DNA of 39,200 bases from Tychonema bourrellyi FEM_GT703 (GTDB taxonomy: Bacteria > Cyanobacteriota > Cyanobacteriia > Cyanobacteriales > Microcoleaceae), in assembly GCF_002412335.2 (NCBI RefSeq), contig NZ_NXIB02000016.1, forward strand, positions 1 through 39,200, read 5' to 3'. A program made the translations under genes and the position numbers. Shown here piece after piece: positions 32,254-39,200 of the stretch; within the stretch, counting starts at the first letter, position 1; every line of letters starts with the position of its first letter. The notes beneath the pieces were generated by a model. That model had not been told where the DNA came from, ran no database searches, and saw nothing but the letters and a program-made list of their open reading frames with translations.

Positions 32254-33720
32254 ATGCTCACGTTAAAATCCCTAAAATCTCATCCAGTATTTTTAATGAT
32301 TGTCGTCACAACGATAGTCTTATTTGCTGCGAGTAGCGCGCGACACGCTTTGTTTCACTCAACAGCATACGACTTAGCAATATTTGACCAAGCGATTTAT
32401 TTAATCTCTCAAAATCAAACGCCATTTTCATCTTTAATGGCCATTAACATCTTAGGCGATCATACAGCATTTATCTTCTATCCGCTGGCTTTACTTTACA
32501 AAATATATCCAGATGTTCACTGGCTATTATTCGTACAAGCAATTTCCTTAGCCTTGGGTGCTTGGCCCAGTTGGAGTTTAGCACGGCAAGCGGGTTTAAA
32601 TGAACAAAAATCAATAGCCGTAGCAGCAGTCTATCTGCTTTATCCTGTAGTTTTTAATGTCAATCTTTTTGACTTCCATCCAGAAGTAATTGCCTTACCC
32701 GCAATCTTAGCAGCAATCTTAGCAGCTAGACTTGATAAAATATTCTGGTTTTGCGCTGCAATTGGATTAATTATAAGCTGCAAAGCCGTGCTATCTTTGA
32801 CAGTGATGATGATGGGTGTGTGGCTACTCATCTTTGAGAAAAAGCGCAATTATGGACTGATTGCTATATTTTTCGGGGTAGCTTGGTTTTTGATAGCAAC
32901 TCAAGTCATTGTACCTTATTTTAATCAAGGTAAGCAACACGCTGGTGTGGGGCGATATCAATATTTGGGAAAGTCTGTTTTTGAAATTGCGATTAATTTG
33001 GTTGTCAAACCTCAGCTAATTGCAGGGCGTGTTTTTTCCGCCGATACTTTTGGTTATTTAATCTTGTTATTTTTGCCTCTAATTTGGTGGCTTTCCCCGC
33101 GACATCTGTCACCGTTAATTGGTGCTTTACCCGTACTGGTGATGAATATTCTTTCGGATATTGAGGCGCAACGAGACTTGATTCATCAGTATTCTGTGCC
33201 GATATTTCCTTTTTTGTTAGCCGCTGTAATTGCGACGCTAGCTGATAGACAGAAACGAGGCATCAATTCTGGAAAAAAGGATGAAAAGATTGGTGGCTTC
33301 TCAACCTATTTAGTCTTGGCTAATTCTCAGGTGTCAAAGCTGTTAATTTTGTGGGCGATATTAACTTTTTTAGTTTTAGCCAAATATGGATATTTTTGGA
33401 CTGTTTATTTAGAGTCTATGGATACTTGGCAAGCTACGCGACAGGCGATTTATCTGGTTCAAACTAAAGGTAGTGTATTAACAGATAATTCCCTAGCAAC
33501 TCATCTCGCCCATCGTTCAAAAATTAAATTGTTACATCAAGTTTCCACTGAACAAGATTTGAGGGAATTTGATTATGTCTTGCTCAATCTGCGTCATCCT
33601 TGGCCTGATACTAAGCAAACTGCTATTAGTGTAGTAGCACAACTTAAAAAGTCTCCTTTGTTTAAAATAAGTTATGAAAAAGATGATGTTCTGTTGTTTC
33701 AAAAATATGCAATTAAGTAG
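32254..33720 (+). CDS. DUF2079 membrane protein, paralogue 2
   Basis: This 488-aa polytopic membrane protein is closely related to its two neighbours. The same blocks are present: YDLAIFDQAIYLISQNQTPFSSL, LGDHTAFIFYPLALLYKIYPDVHWL, VNLFDFHPEVIALPAILAAILAARL, GVGRYQYLGKSVFEIA and, near the end, VLTDNSLATHLAHR and YVLLNLRHPWPDTK. There is no tandem insert in the variable loop, which instead holds RQKRGINSGKKDEK. Its stop codon abuts the start of the third paralogue, so at least these two are one transcript. Substrate unknown; lipid-linked sugar or protein glycosylation is possible if the GT-C link holds. Confidence 0.87.
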   Translation: MLTLKSLKSHPVFLMIVVTTIVLFAASSARHALFHSTAYDLAIFDQAIYLISQNQTPFSSLMAINILGDHTAFIFYPLALLYKIYPDVHWLLFVQAISLALGAWPSWSLARQAGLNEQKSIAVAAVYLLYPVVFNVNLFDFHPEVIALPAILAAILAARLDKIFWFCAAIGLIISCKAVLSLTVMMMGVWLLIFEKKRNYGLIAIFFGVAWFLIATQVIVPYFNQGKQHAGVGRYQYLGKSVFEIAINLVVKPQLIAGRVFSADTFGYLILLFLPLIWWLSPRHLSPLIGALPVLVMNILSDIEAQRDLIHQYSVPIFPFLLAAVIATLADRQKRGINSGKKDEKIGGFSTYLVLANSQVSKLLILWAILTFLVLAKYGYFWTVYLESMDTWQATRQAIYLVQTKGSVLTDNSLATHLAHRSKIKLLHQVSTEQDLREFDYVLLNLRHPWPDTKQTAISVVAQLKKSPLFKISYEKDDVLLFQKYAIK

Positions 33721-35178
33721 ATGGATATGAATAAAATTAACTACTTTCAATATTGTAAATCTCATCGGGTAGTTTGGGGAGTCGCACTTTTTTCCCTAAT
33801 ATTTTTCCTGTGCAGCAGTCTGCGACACTCGTGGCTTCAATCCAATGCTTTTGAATTGGGAATTTATGACCAAGTAGCCTATCTAATCAGTCAGGGACAA
33901 ACGCCGTTTTCGTCATTTCTCGATATTCACCACATGGGAAATCACGCCGCTTGGGTGATGTATCCTGTGGCTTTGTTGTACAAGATATATCCCGATGTTC
34001 ACTGGCTATTGTTGGTGCAAGCCGTGTCCCTAGCTTTGGGTGCTTTGCCTAGTTGGAGTTTGGCGCGTCAAGCTGGATTAAATCATAGCATATCTTGGGC
34101 GATCGCCTGTACTTACCTGCTCTATCCATTAGTATTTAATGTCAATCTCTTCGACTTCCACCCTGAAGTAATTGCTTTACCCGCATTGTTAGCAGCAATC
34201 TTAGCGGCGCGACTGAATAAAACACTCTGGTTTTGTGCTGCGATTCTATTAGTTTTGAGCTGCAAAGCCGTGTTATCTTTAACTGTGGCTGCGATGGGTT
34301 TGTGGCTGTTGTTTTTTGAAAAAAATCGTAATTGTGGACTCGTCGCTCTATTTCTCGGTGCTGGTTGGTTTTTGATAGCTACTCAGGGAGTGATACCATA
34401 TTTTAATCAGGGTAGAGAACACGCGGGAATCGGGCGATATCAATATTTGGGAAAGTCTGTTTTAGAAATTGCTGCTAATTTAATCTTGAAACCTCATCTA
34501 ATTTTGGGGCGTTTGTTTTCCTTAGATACTTTTGAATATTTAGCCTTTTTGGTATTTCCGGTAATTTGGTGGATTTCTCCACGGCATCTGACACCTTTAA
34601 TTAGTGCAGTGCCGATGTTAGGGATGAATATTCTTTCGGATATTCCGGCTCAACGAGATTTGATCCATCAATATTCTATCCCAATATTGCCATTTTTGTT
34701 AGTGGCTGCGATCGCAAATTTGTCACATCAAAATCTACAAGAGGTAAAAATACCTAAAATATTCGACAATTTACGAATTCCCAGTCTACCATTATCCAAG
34801 GCGATCGTAACTTGGTCATTCATTACTTTTTTGTGCTTGGCGAAGTACGGCTATTTCTGGACAATTTATTTAAATGAAACCGAAACTTTGTCAGCGACGA
34901 AAGAGGCGATTACTCTGGTTCAAACCAAAGGCAATGTTTTAACGACATCTCATATTGCTCCCCACTTAACTCACCGTCCTGTGGTAAAATTAACTCAGGC
35001 TGATACACCGCCTGGAAATTTGACAGAATTTGAGTATGTGTTGCTAAATTTGCGGTATCCTGGTTGGATGAGCGATCGCAATTTTGTACAAAACTTAATA
35101 ACTCAACTCACCAACAATCCCCAATTTCAACTTAAATATCAGCGGGATGACATTTCTCTATTTACGAAAAAGCGATAA
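33721..35178 (+). CDS. DUF2079 membrane protein, paralogue 3
   Basis: This 485-aa third paralogue starts immediately after the stop codon of the second; a second ATG two codons on is an alternative start. It has the family blocks with more change in the first loop (FELGIYDQVAYLISQGQTPFSSF and IHHMGNHAAWVMYPVALLYK, where the GDH of its sisters is GNH). The HPEVIALPALLAAILAARL core is unchanged. The substituted Asp could mean altered or lost activity if that residue is catalytic. The C-terminal soluble part again ends in a YVLLNLRYP block. Confidence 0.87.
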   Translation: MDMNKINYFQYCKSHRVVWGVALFSLIFFLCSSLRHSWLQSNAFELGIYDQVAYLISQGQTPFSSFLDIHHMGNHAAWVMYPVALLYKIYPDVHWLLLVQAVSLALGALPSWSLARQAGLNHSISWAIACTYLLYPLVFNVNLFDFHPEVIALPALLAAILAARLNKTLWFCAAILLVLSCKAVLSLTVAAMGLWLLFFEKNRNCGLVALFLGAGWFLIATQGVIPYFNQGREHAGIGRYQYLGKSVLEIAANLILKPHLILGRLFSLDTFEYLAFLVFPVIWWISPRHLTPLISAVPMLGMNILSDIPAQRDLIHQYSIPILPFLLVAAIANLSHQNLQEVKIPKIFDNLRIPSLPLSKAIVTWSFITFLCLAKYGYFWTIYLNETETLSATKEAITLVQTKGNVLTTSHIAPHLTHRPVVKLTQADTPPGNLTEFEYVLLNLRYPGWMSDRNFVQNLITQLTNNPQFQLKYQRDDISLFTKKR

Positions 35179-35226
35179 GTTGTTGTGCATTGAAATTGTA
35201 TATTTCAATCTCATATCAAAAATCAT

Positions 35227-35335
35227 CCAATCCTCTCCTCTTCTCCCCCTCTCCCACTCTTCCCCTCTCCTCTTCTCCCCCTCTCCTCTTCTCCCACTCT
35301 TCCACTCTCCTCTTCTCCCCCTCTCCGCGCCAGCC
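35227..35335. repeat. Pyrimidine-rich CTCTCCTCTTCTCCCC tandem tract
   Basis: Irregular tandem CCCCTCTCC/CTCTTCTCC units are in the same style as 5551-5660. The short plus-strand frame across it is not a gene. 35336-35441 holds only the presumed ftrC leader. Confidence 0.8.
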
Positions 35336-35441
35336 AGCTAAGTCAAGTGGATTTTAGATTGCGAAATATCAAGTGTTTAAAGTCACATTCTGCGGTACAA
35401 TCATAAAAAGCTTGTGACGTCCTCAACTCCGATCTTAAACT

Positions 35442-35816
35442 ATGAACACAACAGAGAATACAACAGAAAAATCCAAACTCTCCAAAGAAAAAACCTTGGA
35501 GGCTATGAAGAATTTTTCCGAAACCTACGCCAAGCTCACTGGAACTTACTTTTGTTCCGAGCTTTCTGTCACCGCAGTCGTAATTGAAGGACTAGCAAAA
35601 AACAAAGACGAATTAGGCGCTCCCTTGTGCCCTTGTCGCCACTACGAAGACAAAGAGGCAGAGGTAAAAGCAGCCTACTGGAATTGTCCTTGCATTCCCA
35701 TGCGCGAGCGCAAAGAGTGTCATTGTATGTTATTTTTGACACCAGATAACGATTTTGCTGGAACGAATCAGGAAATTGGAATGGATCAGCTTCAAGCAGT
35801 CAGAGAGACTATGTAA
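35442..35816 (+). CDS. ftrC: Ferredoxin-thioredoxin reductase, catalytic (beta) chain
   Basis: This 124-aa subunit of FTR passes electrons from photosystem I-reduced ferredoxin to thioredoxins, giving light control of metabolism. The pattern GTYFCSELSVTAVVIEGLA, LGAPLCPCRHY, YWNCPCIPMRERKECHCMLFL contains CPC, CPC and CHC. These supply the four cysteines of the 4Fe-4S cluster and the redox-active disulfide. A charged, low-complexity N-terminus of about 18 residues precedes the core. The variable-chain gene is not in the window. The symbol is ftrC or ftrB depending on the annotation scheme. Repeats follow directly downstream. Confidence 0.96.
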   Translation: MNTTENTTEKSKLSKEKTLEAMKNFSETYAKLTGTYFCSELSVTAVVIEGLAKNKDELGAPLCPCRHYEDKEAEVKAAYWNCPCIPMRERKECHCMLFLTPDNDFAGTNQEIGMDQLQAVRETM

Positions 35817-35916
35817 TATCAATTCCGGTTGCACCAGAATGATGTTAACTGTTGACTGTTAACTGTTGACTGTTAACTGTTTGAACAATACCGATGCAAC
35901 CGGAAACGATATCATA
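35817..35916. repeat. CCGG repeats bracketing TTAACTG/TTGACTG heptamers
   Basis: ATCAATTCCGGTTGCACCAGAATGAT opens the cluster and GATGCAACCGGAAACGATATCAT closes it, in opposite orientation, with five heptamers between. The arrangement is the same as at 9669-9740. Confidence 0.75.
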
Positions 35917-35937
35917 ACTTTTCAAACCTAAAACCGC

Positions 35938-36348
35938 ATGGAAGAAGAAATGTCGGTAGAGTTTTGGCAAGGCATCGAAGAGTTTAATAGTAAAGAATTT
36001 TATGCTTGTCACGATACTTTAGAGGCTTTGTGGATGGAAGCTGGTGATCCTAATAAAAGATTTTATCAAGGAATCTTACAAATTTCTGTCGCACTTTATC
36101 ACTTAGGAAATCAAAACTGGCGCGGTGCTGTAATCTTGTTGGGAGAAGGGATAAATCGGCTTAGGTATTATCAGCCAAGTTATGCAGGCATTGCTGTTGA
36201 GGATTTGGTACAACAAAGTGCTAAACTTTTGAATGCTTTGCAACAAGCTGGTTCGGAAAGAGTGGCTGAATTTTTACCGTTATTAAGTGGTGGGGAAGTT
36301 GCAGGTTTGCAATTGCCATGTATTGTCAAAGATTACTCGGCGGTTTAA
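35938..36348 (+). CDS. DUF309 family protein
   Basis: This 136-aa all-helical protein has the DUF309 core: FWQGIEEFNSKEFYACHDTLEALWMEAG (His and Glu in the H-xxx-E motif), then RFYQGILQISVALYHLGNQNWRGAVILLGEGINRL. The function is not established; the family is common in cyanobacteria and bacilli. The start may be the first ATG or the ATG four codons later, for which GGAAGAAG could serve as the ribosome site. It is between ftrC and a redoxin on the opposite strand, and nothing in the context assigns a role. Confidence 0.9.
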   Translation: MEEEMSVEFWQGIEEFNSKEFYACHDTLEALWMEAGDPNKRFYQGILQISVALYHLGNQNWRGAVILLGEGINRLRYYQPSYAGIAVEDLVQQSAKLLNALQQAGSERVAEFLPLLSGGEVAGLQLPCIVKDYSAV

Positions 36349-36396
36349 ATCGCTAAATCATCAAAGGGTGGCAAACCCGGATTTGGTATAATGAGT

Positions 36397-36470
36397 GTTG
36401 GGTTTCGTTCCTCAACCCAACCTACAGAATAAAAACAAATCGGTTCCCAGGCAGAGAGAGCCGGGGAACC
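36397..36470. repeat. Two palindromic repeats (GTTGGGTT and GGTTCCC types)
   Basis: GTTGGGTT/AACCCAAC at 36397-36421 and GGTTCCC/GGGAACC at 36442-36470 are adjacent hairpins between the convergent DUF309 and redoxin genes, followed by TAATGAC heptamers. They may act as a bidirectional terminator. Confidence 0.6.
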
Positions 36471-36493
36471 AGTTAATGACTAATGACTAATGA

Positions 36494-37051
36494 CTATTCT
36501 CGCCACTTAATAGAACAGCCGATCGCATCTGTACTCGACGGTTCTACCGATTCATCACTCAGTAATTGACCGATCGCACTTCGCAGATAAGACACCTGCA
36601 CAGCACCTGCATCATCAGCATTATCATCAATCAAACCTTTATAGCGCAATTTGCCATCTTGGTCTAACAAAAAAACCTCCGGTGTTTTAGAAGCCCCAAA
36701 ACTTTCAGCCACATCTTGAGCAACATCTCGGATGTACGGAAAGTTAAGTTGATTGTTAGCCGCAAAAGTTTTCATGTTCTCAAAACTGTCATCGGGATAT
36801 TGATTTGCGTCATTAGCATTAATCCCGATTAAAGTAACAGCTTGGTCTTGAAACTCTGCTTGAATTTCTTTAAGGCGATTTAGATACAACTTCACATAAG
36901 GACAGTGATTGCACATAAATATCACCCCGATCGCCCGAAACTTTTCTAAATATCGAGCTAAATGGTGAACTTCTTCATCAATTCCCGGTAGTTCAAAATC
37001 GGGAGCATAGCTATTAATCAGAGTACCCATTGTTTCTCTTTGTAAACTCAT
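36494..37051 (-). CDS. Thioredoxin-like redoxin (AhpC/TSA-Redoxin family)
   Basis: This 185-aa cytosolic thioredoxin-fold protein has APDFELPGIDEEVHHLARYLEKFRAIGVIFMCNHCPYVKLYLNRL, carrying a CNHC active site at about residues 45-48. GINANDANQYPDDSFENMK and the cis-Pro region SKTPEVFLLDQDGKLRYKGLIDD follow. Such proteins reduce disulfides or peroxides; the specific partner is unknown. The open frame reaches 37084, but those residues would come from a GTG inside a palindromic repeat, so the ATG at 37051 was chosen. No ribosome site is obvious. The nearby ftrC gene is a suggestive but unproven redox link. Confidence 0.88.
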   Translation of the reverse strand: MSLQRETMGTLINSYAPDFELPGIDEEVHHLARYLEKFRAIGVIFMCNHCPYVKLYLNRLKEIQAEFQDQAVTLIGINANDANQYPDDSFENMKTFAANNQLNFPYIRDVAQDVAESFGASKTPEVFLLDQDGKLRYKGLIDDNADDAGAVQVSYLRSAIGQLLSDESVEPSSTDAIGCSIKWRE

Positions 37052-37087
37052 TTTTTCAGGAGGTGATATCAATTCCGATTGCACCGT

Positions 37088-37124
37088 CAGGTAAATACAA
37101 TTAACTTTTAACTGTATTTACCTG
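37088..37124. terminator. 12-bp-arm inverted repeat between the agmatinase and redoxin genes
   Basis: CAGGTAAATACA and TGTATTTACCTG are perfect arms around a 13-base AT-rich loop, 18 bases past the agmatinase-type stop codon. There is no U-run, so termination or protein binding are both possible. Confidence 0.5.
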
Positions 37125-37141
37125 AGAAAGGCTATACCAGT

Positions 37142-38071
37142 TTATTCCTCGCCCTGTTTTAGCCAACCTTGAGCCAGAGCTTGATATCCAATCATTTTGT
37201 ATGTTAATTTGGCGGCGGTAAATTCTGAGACTACAGAATCTACAACAGGTGCTAATTCCATAATGTCACAGCCGATCACTTCGTAGGACTGGAAGACACG
37301 GCGCAAAAATCCAGTGAGGGAATACCAATTTAACCCGCCCGGTTCTGGAGTGCCAACCCCTGGAATTAAAGTCGGATCGATGCCGTCTAAGTCTATAGTC
37401 AAAAATACCCGTTTAGTGGTTATGCTAGCAATTGCCCGATCGGCCCAATCCGGTTCATTAGCAATTTCGCGAGCCCGAATCACGTTTAGCTGTTTTGCTT
37501 TAATCAAGTCAGCTTCTTCCTTGCAAATAGCACGAATGCCGATTTGCAATGTCGGTAAACCCATATCCACAACGCGCCGCATCACACAGGCGTGGTTGTG
37601 AATCGAGCCTTCGTACTCGTGCCGCAAGTCGCCGTGGGCATCGATTTGTATGACGGTGAAAGCTTCGTCTGGGTATGCTTGGCGATAACCTTCGACAACA
37701 CCGGCGGTGATGCTGTGTTCGCCTCCGAGGGAGATCACAAATTTATTTTCCGTAACTAGCTGATACACTGCGGCTTGTGTGACTTGCAGCATTTCAAGGG
37801 ATGAAACTGGTTGACTGTTACGGGTATCTGCGATCGGCTCTTTTGTATAAATTCCGACATCGTAGCAAACTTCGGAATCTAGTTCTTCGTCGTAGCACTC
37901 CAGTTGATGAGAAGCTTCTAGAAGTTTCGCGGGCCCGTTTTCGCACCCACGGCGGTAAGTGGTGGTAGCTTCGTAGGGAATTGGTAAGATAACTACTTTG
38001 GCGGTGTGGTAGTCGGGTACAATTTCCGATCCCAGAAATGGTACGACAGCAGTGGAAATGATCGTTGGCAT
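37142..38071 (-). CDS. speB: Agmatinase-type ureohydrolase (arginase family)
   Basis: This 309-aa enzyme belongs to the arginase/agmatinase family, which hydrolyses a guanidino substrate to urea (agmatine to putrescine for SpeB). The two-manganese ligands are visible in GGEHSITAG (His), IQIDAHGDLR (Asp, His, Asp) and LTIDLDGIDPTLIPGVGTPEPGGL (Asp, Asp). IHNHACVMRR replaces the usual SHG at the other His site. The N-terminal PIPYEATTTYRRGCENGPAKLLEAS is typical of cyanobacterial members. Length is normal. The substrate is not proven; some cyanobacterial relatives act on other guanidines. Translation starts at a plain ATG without a clear ribosome site. Confidence 0.88.
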   Translation of the reverse strand: MPTIISTAVVPFLGSEIVPDYHTAKVVILPIPYEATTTYRRGCENGPAKLLEASHQLECYDEELDSEVCYDVGIYTKEPIADTRNSQPVSSLEMLQVTQAAVYQLVTENKFVISLGGEHSITAGVVEGYRQAYPDEAFTVIQIDAHGDLRHEYEGSIHNHACVMRRVVDMGLPTLQIGIRAICKEEADLIKAKQLNVIRAREIANEPDWADRAIASITTKRVFLTIDLDGIDPTLIPGVGTPEPGGLNWYSLTGFLRRVFQSYEVIGCDIMELAPVVDSVVSEFTAAKLTYKMIGYQALAQGWLKQGEE

Positions 38072-38142
38072 AGGGGGAATTTCAATAAAGCAAAAAATTC
38101 AGCATCTTTAATGGTGGCATAATATGCGCTCGTGCTGCAAAG

Positions 38143-38242
38143 TAGTCATTAGTCATTAGTCAGCAGTCATTAGTCATTAGTCAGCAGCTAACAATGCTCC
38201 ATGCCCCATGCCCGATGCCCCATGCCCCATGCCCCATGCCCA
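38143..38242. repeat. TCATTAG and CATGCCC heptamer arrays
   Basis: TCATTAG/TCAGCAG heptamers are followed by about six ATGCCCC heptamers, between the divergent agmatinase-type and hydrolase genes. They occupy much of the 190-bp shared promoter region. Confidence 0.85.
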
Positions 38243-38261
38243 ATCTAAAATCTAAAATCCT

Positions 38262-39167
38262 ATGACATCTTCTACGTTAACTGCTGTCGCACCTCAAACT
38301 TGGCTGTGGAAAGGCTTTCCGATTTGCTACCAGACTGCGGGCACTCAGGGGCCTGCGGTGGTGTTTGTCCACGGTTTCGGTGCGTCTTGGGGCCATTGGC
38401 GGAAGAATTTGCCGGGATTGGCTGCTGATTGTCGCTGTTATGCGATCGACCTGATCGGTTTTGGCGGTTCTGCTAAACCGGCACCGAAACTGGAAATTGA
38501 CTATACTTTTGAAACTTGGGGTCAGCTAATTGCTGATTTTTGTCGGGAAGTTGCGGGCGGGTCGGCTTTTTTGGTGGGAAATTCGATCGGCTGTGTGGCG
38601 ATTATGCAAGCTGCTGTGGATTTTCCCGATGTTGCTTCTGGCGTAATTTTACTTAATTGTTCTTTGCGTTTGTTGCACGATCGCAAACGGGCTAAATTAC
38701 CTTGGTATCGCAGTTTGGGAGCGCCAATAGCACAAAAAGTTTTAAATGTCAAGTGGATTAGTCAATTATTTTTCAAACAATTGGCAACGCCGAATACAGT
38801 GCGAAAAGTGCTTTTGCAAGCCTATCATCGTCCTGAAGCAGTCACCGATGAACTGGTAAATATGCTGCTGGAACCTGCCAAAGACAGTGGCGCAGTCGAT
38901 GTATTTGTGGCATTTATCAGTTATTCTCAGGGGCCGTTACCGGAGGATTTGTTGCCTCGTTTGAGCTGTCCTGCTTTGATTTTGTGGGGTACGGATGACC
39001 CTTGGGAGCCGATCGCCCTTGGCCGAGAATTGGCAAAATTTCCGGCCGTTGAAAAGTTTATTCCTTTGGAGGGGGTTGGCCATTGTCCCCAGGATGAAGC
39101 GCCGGAGTTGGTCAATCCTATTTTACTTGATTGGATTAAAGGGCGATCGGCATTTACAGAAAATTAG
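38262..39167 (+). CDS. Alpha/beta hydrolase
   Basis: This is a 301-aa alpha/beta-hydrolase fold protein. The oxyanion-hole segment is VVFVHGFGASWGHWRKNL (about residues 32-49). The nucleophile elbow is GNSIG with Ser (about 108-112), the acid is in LILWGTDDPWEP, and the catalytic His is in EGVGHCPQDEAPEL near the C-terminus. All three members of the triad are present. Cyanobacterial relatives include pheophytinase-like and haloalkane dehalogenase-like hydrolases; I cannot choose between them. A lid region at about 140-215 contains KLPWYRSLGAPIAQK. The gene is complete, and 39168-39200 holds only a pyrimidine-rich tract. Confidence 0.88.
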   Translation: MTSSTLTAVAPQTWLWKGFPICYQTAGTQGPAVVFVHGFGASWGHWRKNLPGLAADCRCYAIDLIGFGGSAKPAPKLEIDYTFETWGQLIADFCREVAGGSAFLVGNSIGCVAIMQAAVDFPDVASGVILLNCSLRLLHDRKRAKLPWYRSLGAPIAQKVLNVKWISQLFFKQLATPNTVRKVLLQAYHRPEAVTDELVNMLLEPAKDSGAVDVFVAFISYSQGPLPEDLLPRLSCPALILWGTDDPWEPIALGRELAKFPAVEKFIPLEGVGHCPQDEAPELVNPILLDWIKGRSAFTEN

Positions 39168-39200
39168 GTAGGGACCCCCCTCTCCCCATCTCCCCCTCTC

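Overview
The window is cyanobacterial chromosome, most likely from a filamentous non-heterocystous species of the Microcoleus/Oscillatoria type. The evidence is many GCGATCGC (HIP1-type) octamers, cyanobacterial marker genes (ndhM, the ferredoxin-thioredoxin reductase catalytic chain, an sbtA/sbtB pair, a DUF1823 gene), and dense heptanucleotide tandem repeats and small palindromic repeats between genes. The genus is inferred from remembered repeat style, not from a search.

Layout. 1-1850: an orphan HicB-like antitoxin, a DUF4058 gene and a 70-aa XRE-type regulator flanked by 82-bp diverged direct repeats. 1934-5145: a 918-aa protein in which four copies of one domain bracket a beta-propeller, then an IS200/IS605-type end hairpin, then ndhM. 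5150-6440: repeat-rich DNA holding a 197-bp MITE-like element, a small cyanobacterial ORF and a nested palindromic element. 6439-10870: a membrane-anchored PP2C phosphatase, a GT25-type glycosyltransferase, a CsgG-like lipoprotein-type gene and DUF1823. 10954-14437: glycolytic-type gap, sbtA-sbtB (bicarbonate uptake and its PII-like partner) and a peroxiredoxin-glutaredoxin fusion. 14611-24074 (all minus strand): one gene train of three very large TPR fusion proteins (TPR-GT61; TPR-methyltransferase-TPR-GT61; TPR-sulfotransferase) followed by a Uma2 gene. This looks like a surface glycan or glycoprotein decoration module. 24433-27150: an RTX-repeat protein with a clear terminator, a stretch resembling a stand-alone HEARO/IscB-type OMEGA RNA, a small membrane protein, a 63-bp tandem array and a second copy of the MITE. 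27380-30502: a small conserved protein, a phosphoribosyltransferase, a second Uma2 gene and dxr. 30538-35178: three tandem DUF2079 membrane proteins. 35442-39167: ftrC, DUF309, a CxxC redoxin, an agmatinase-type ureohydrolase and an alpha/beta hydrolase.

What stands out is the traffic between repeats and genes. Heptamer repeats, palindromic repeats and a 51-bp duplication have entered open reading frames without breaking them. The same MITE family sits in two unrelated tandem arrays. A transposon-type hairpin sits directly before ndhM. The best candidate for something not routinely annotated is the structured stretch at 25369-25630, which has no nuclease gene beside it.
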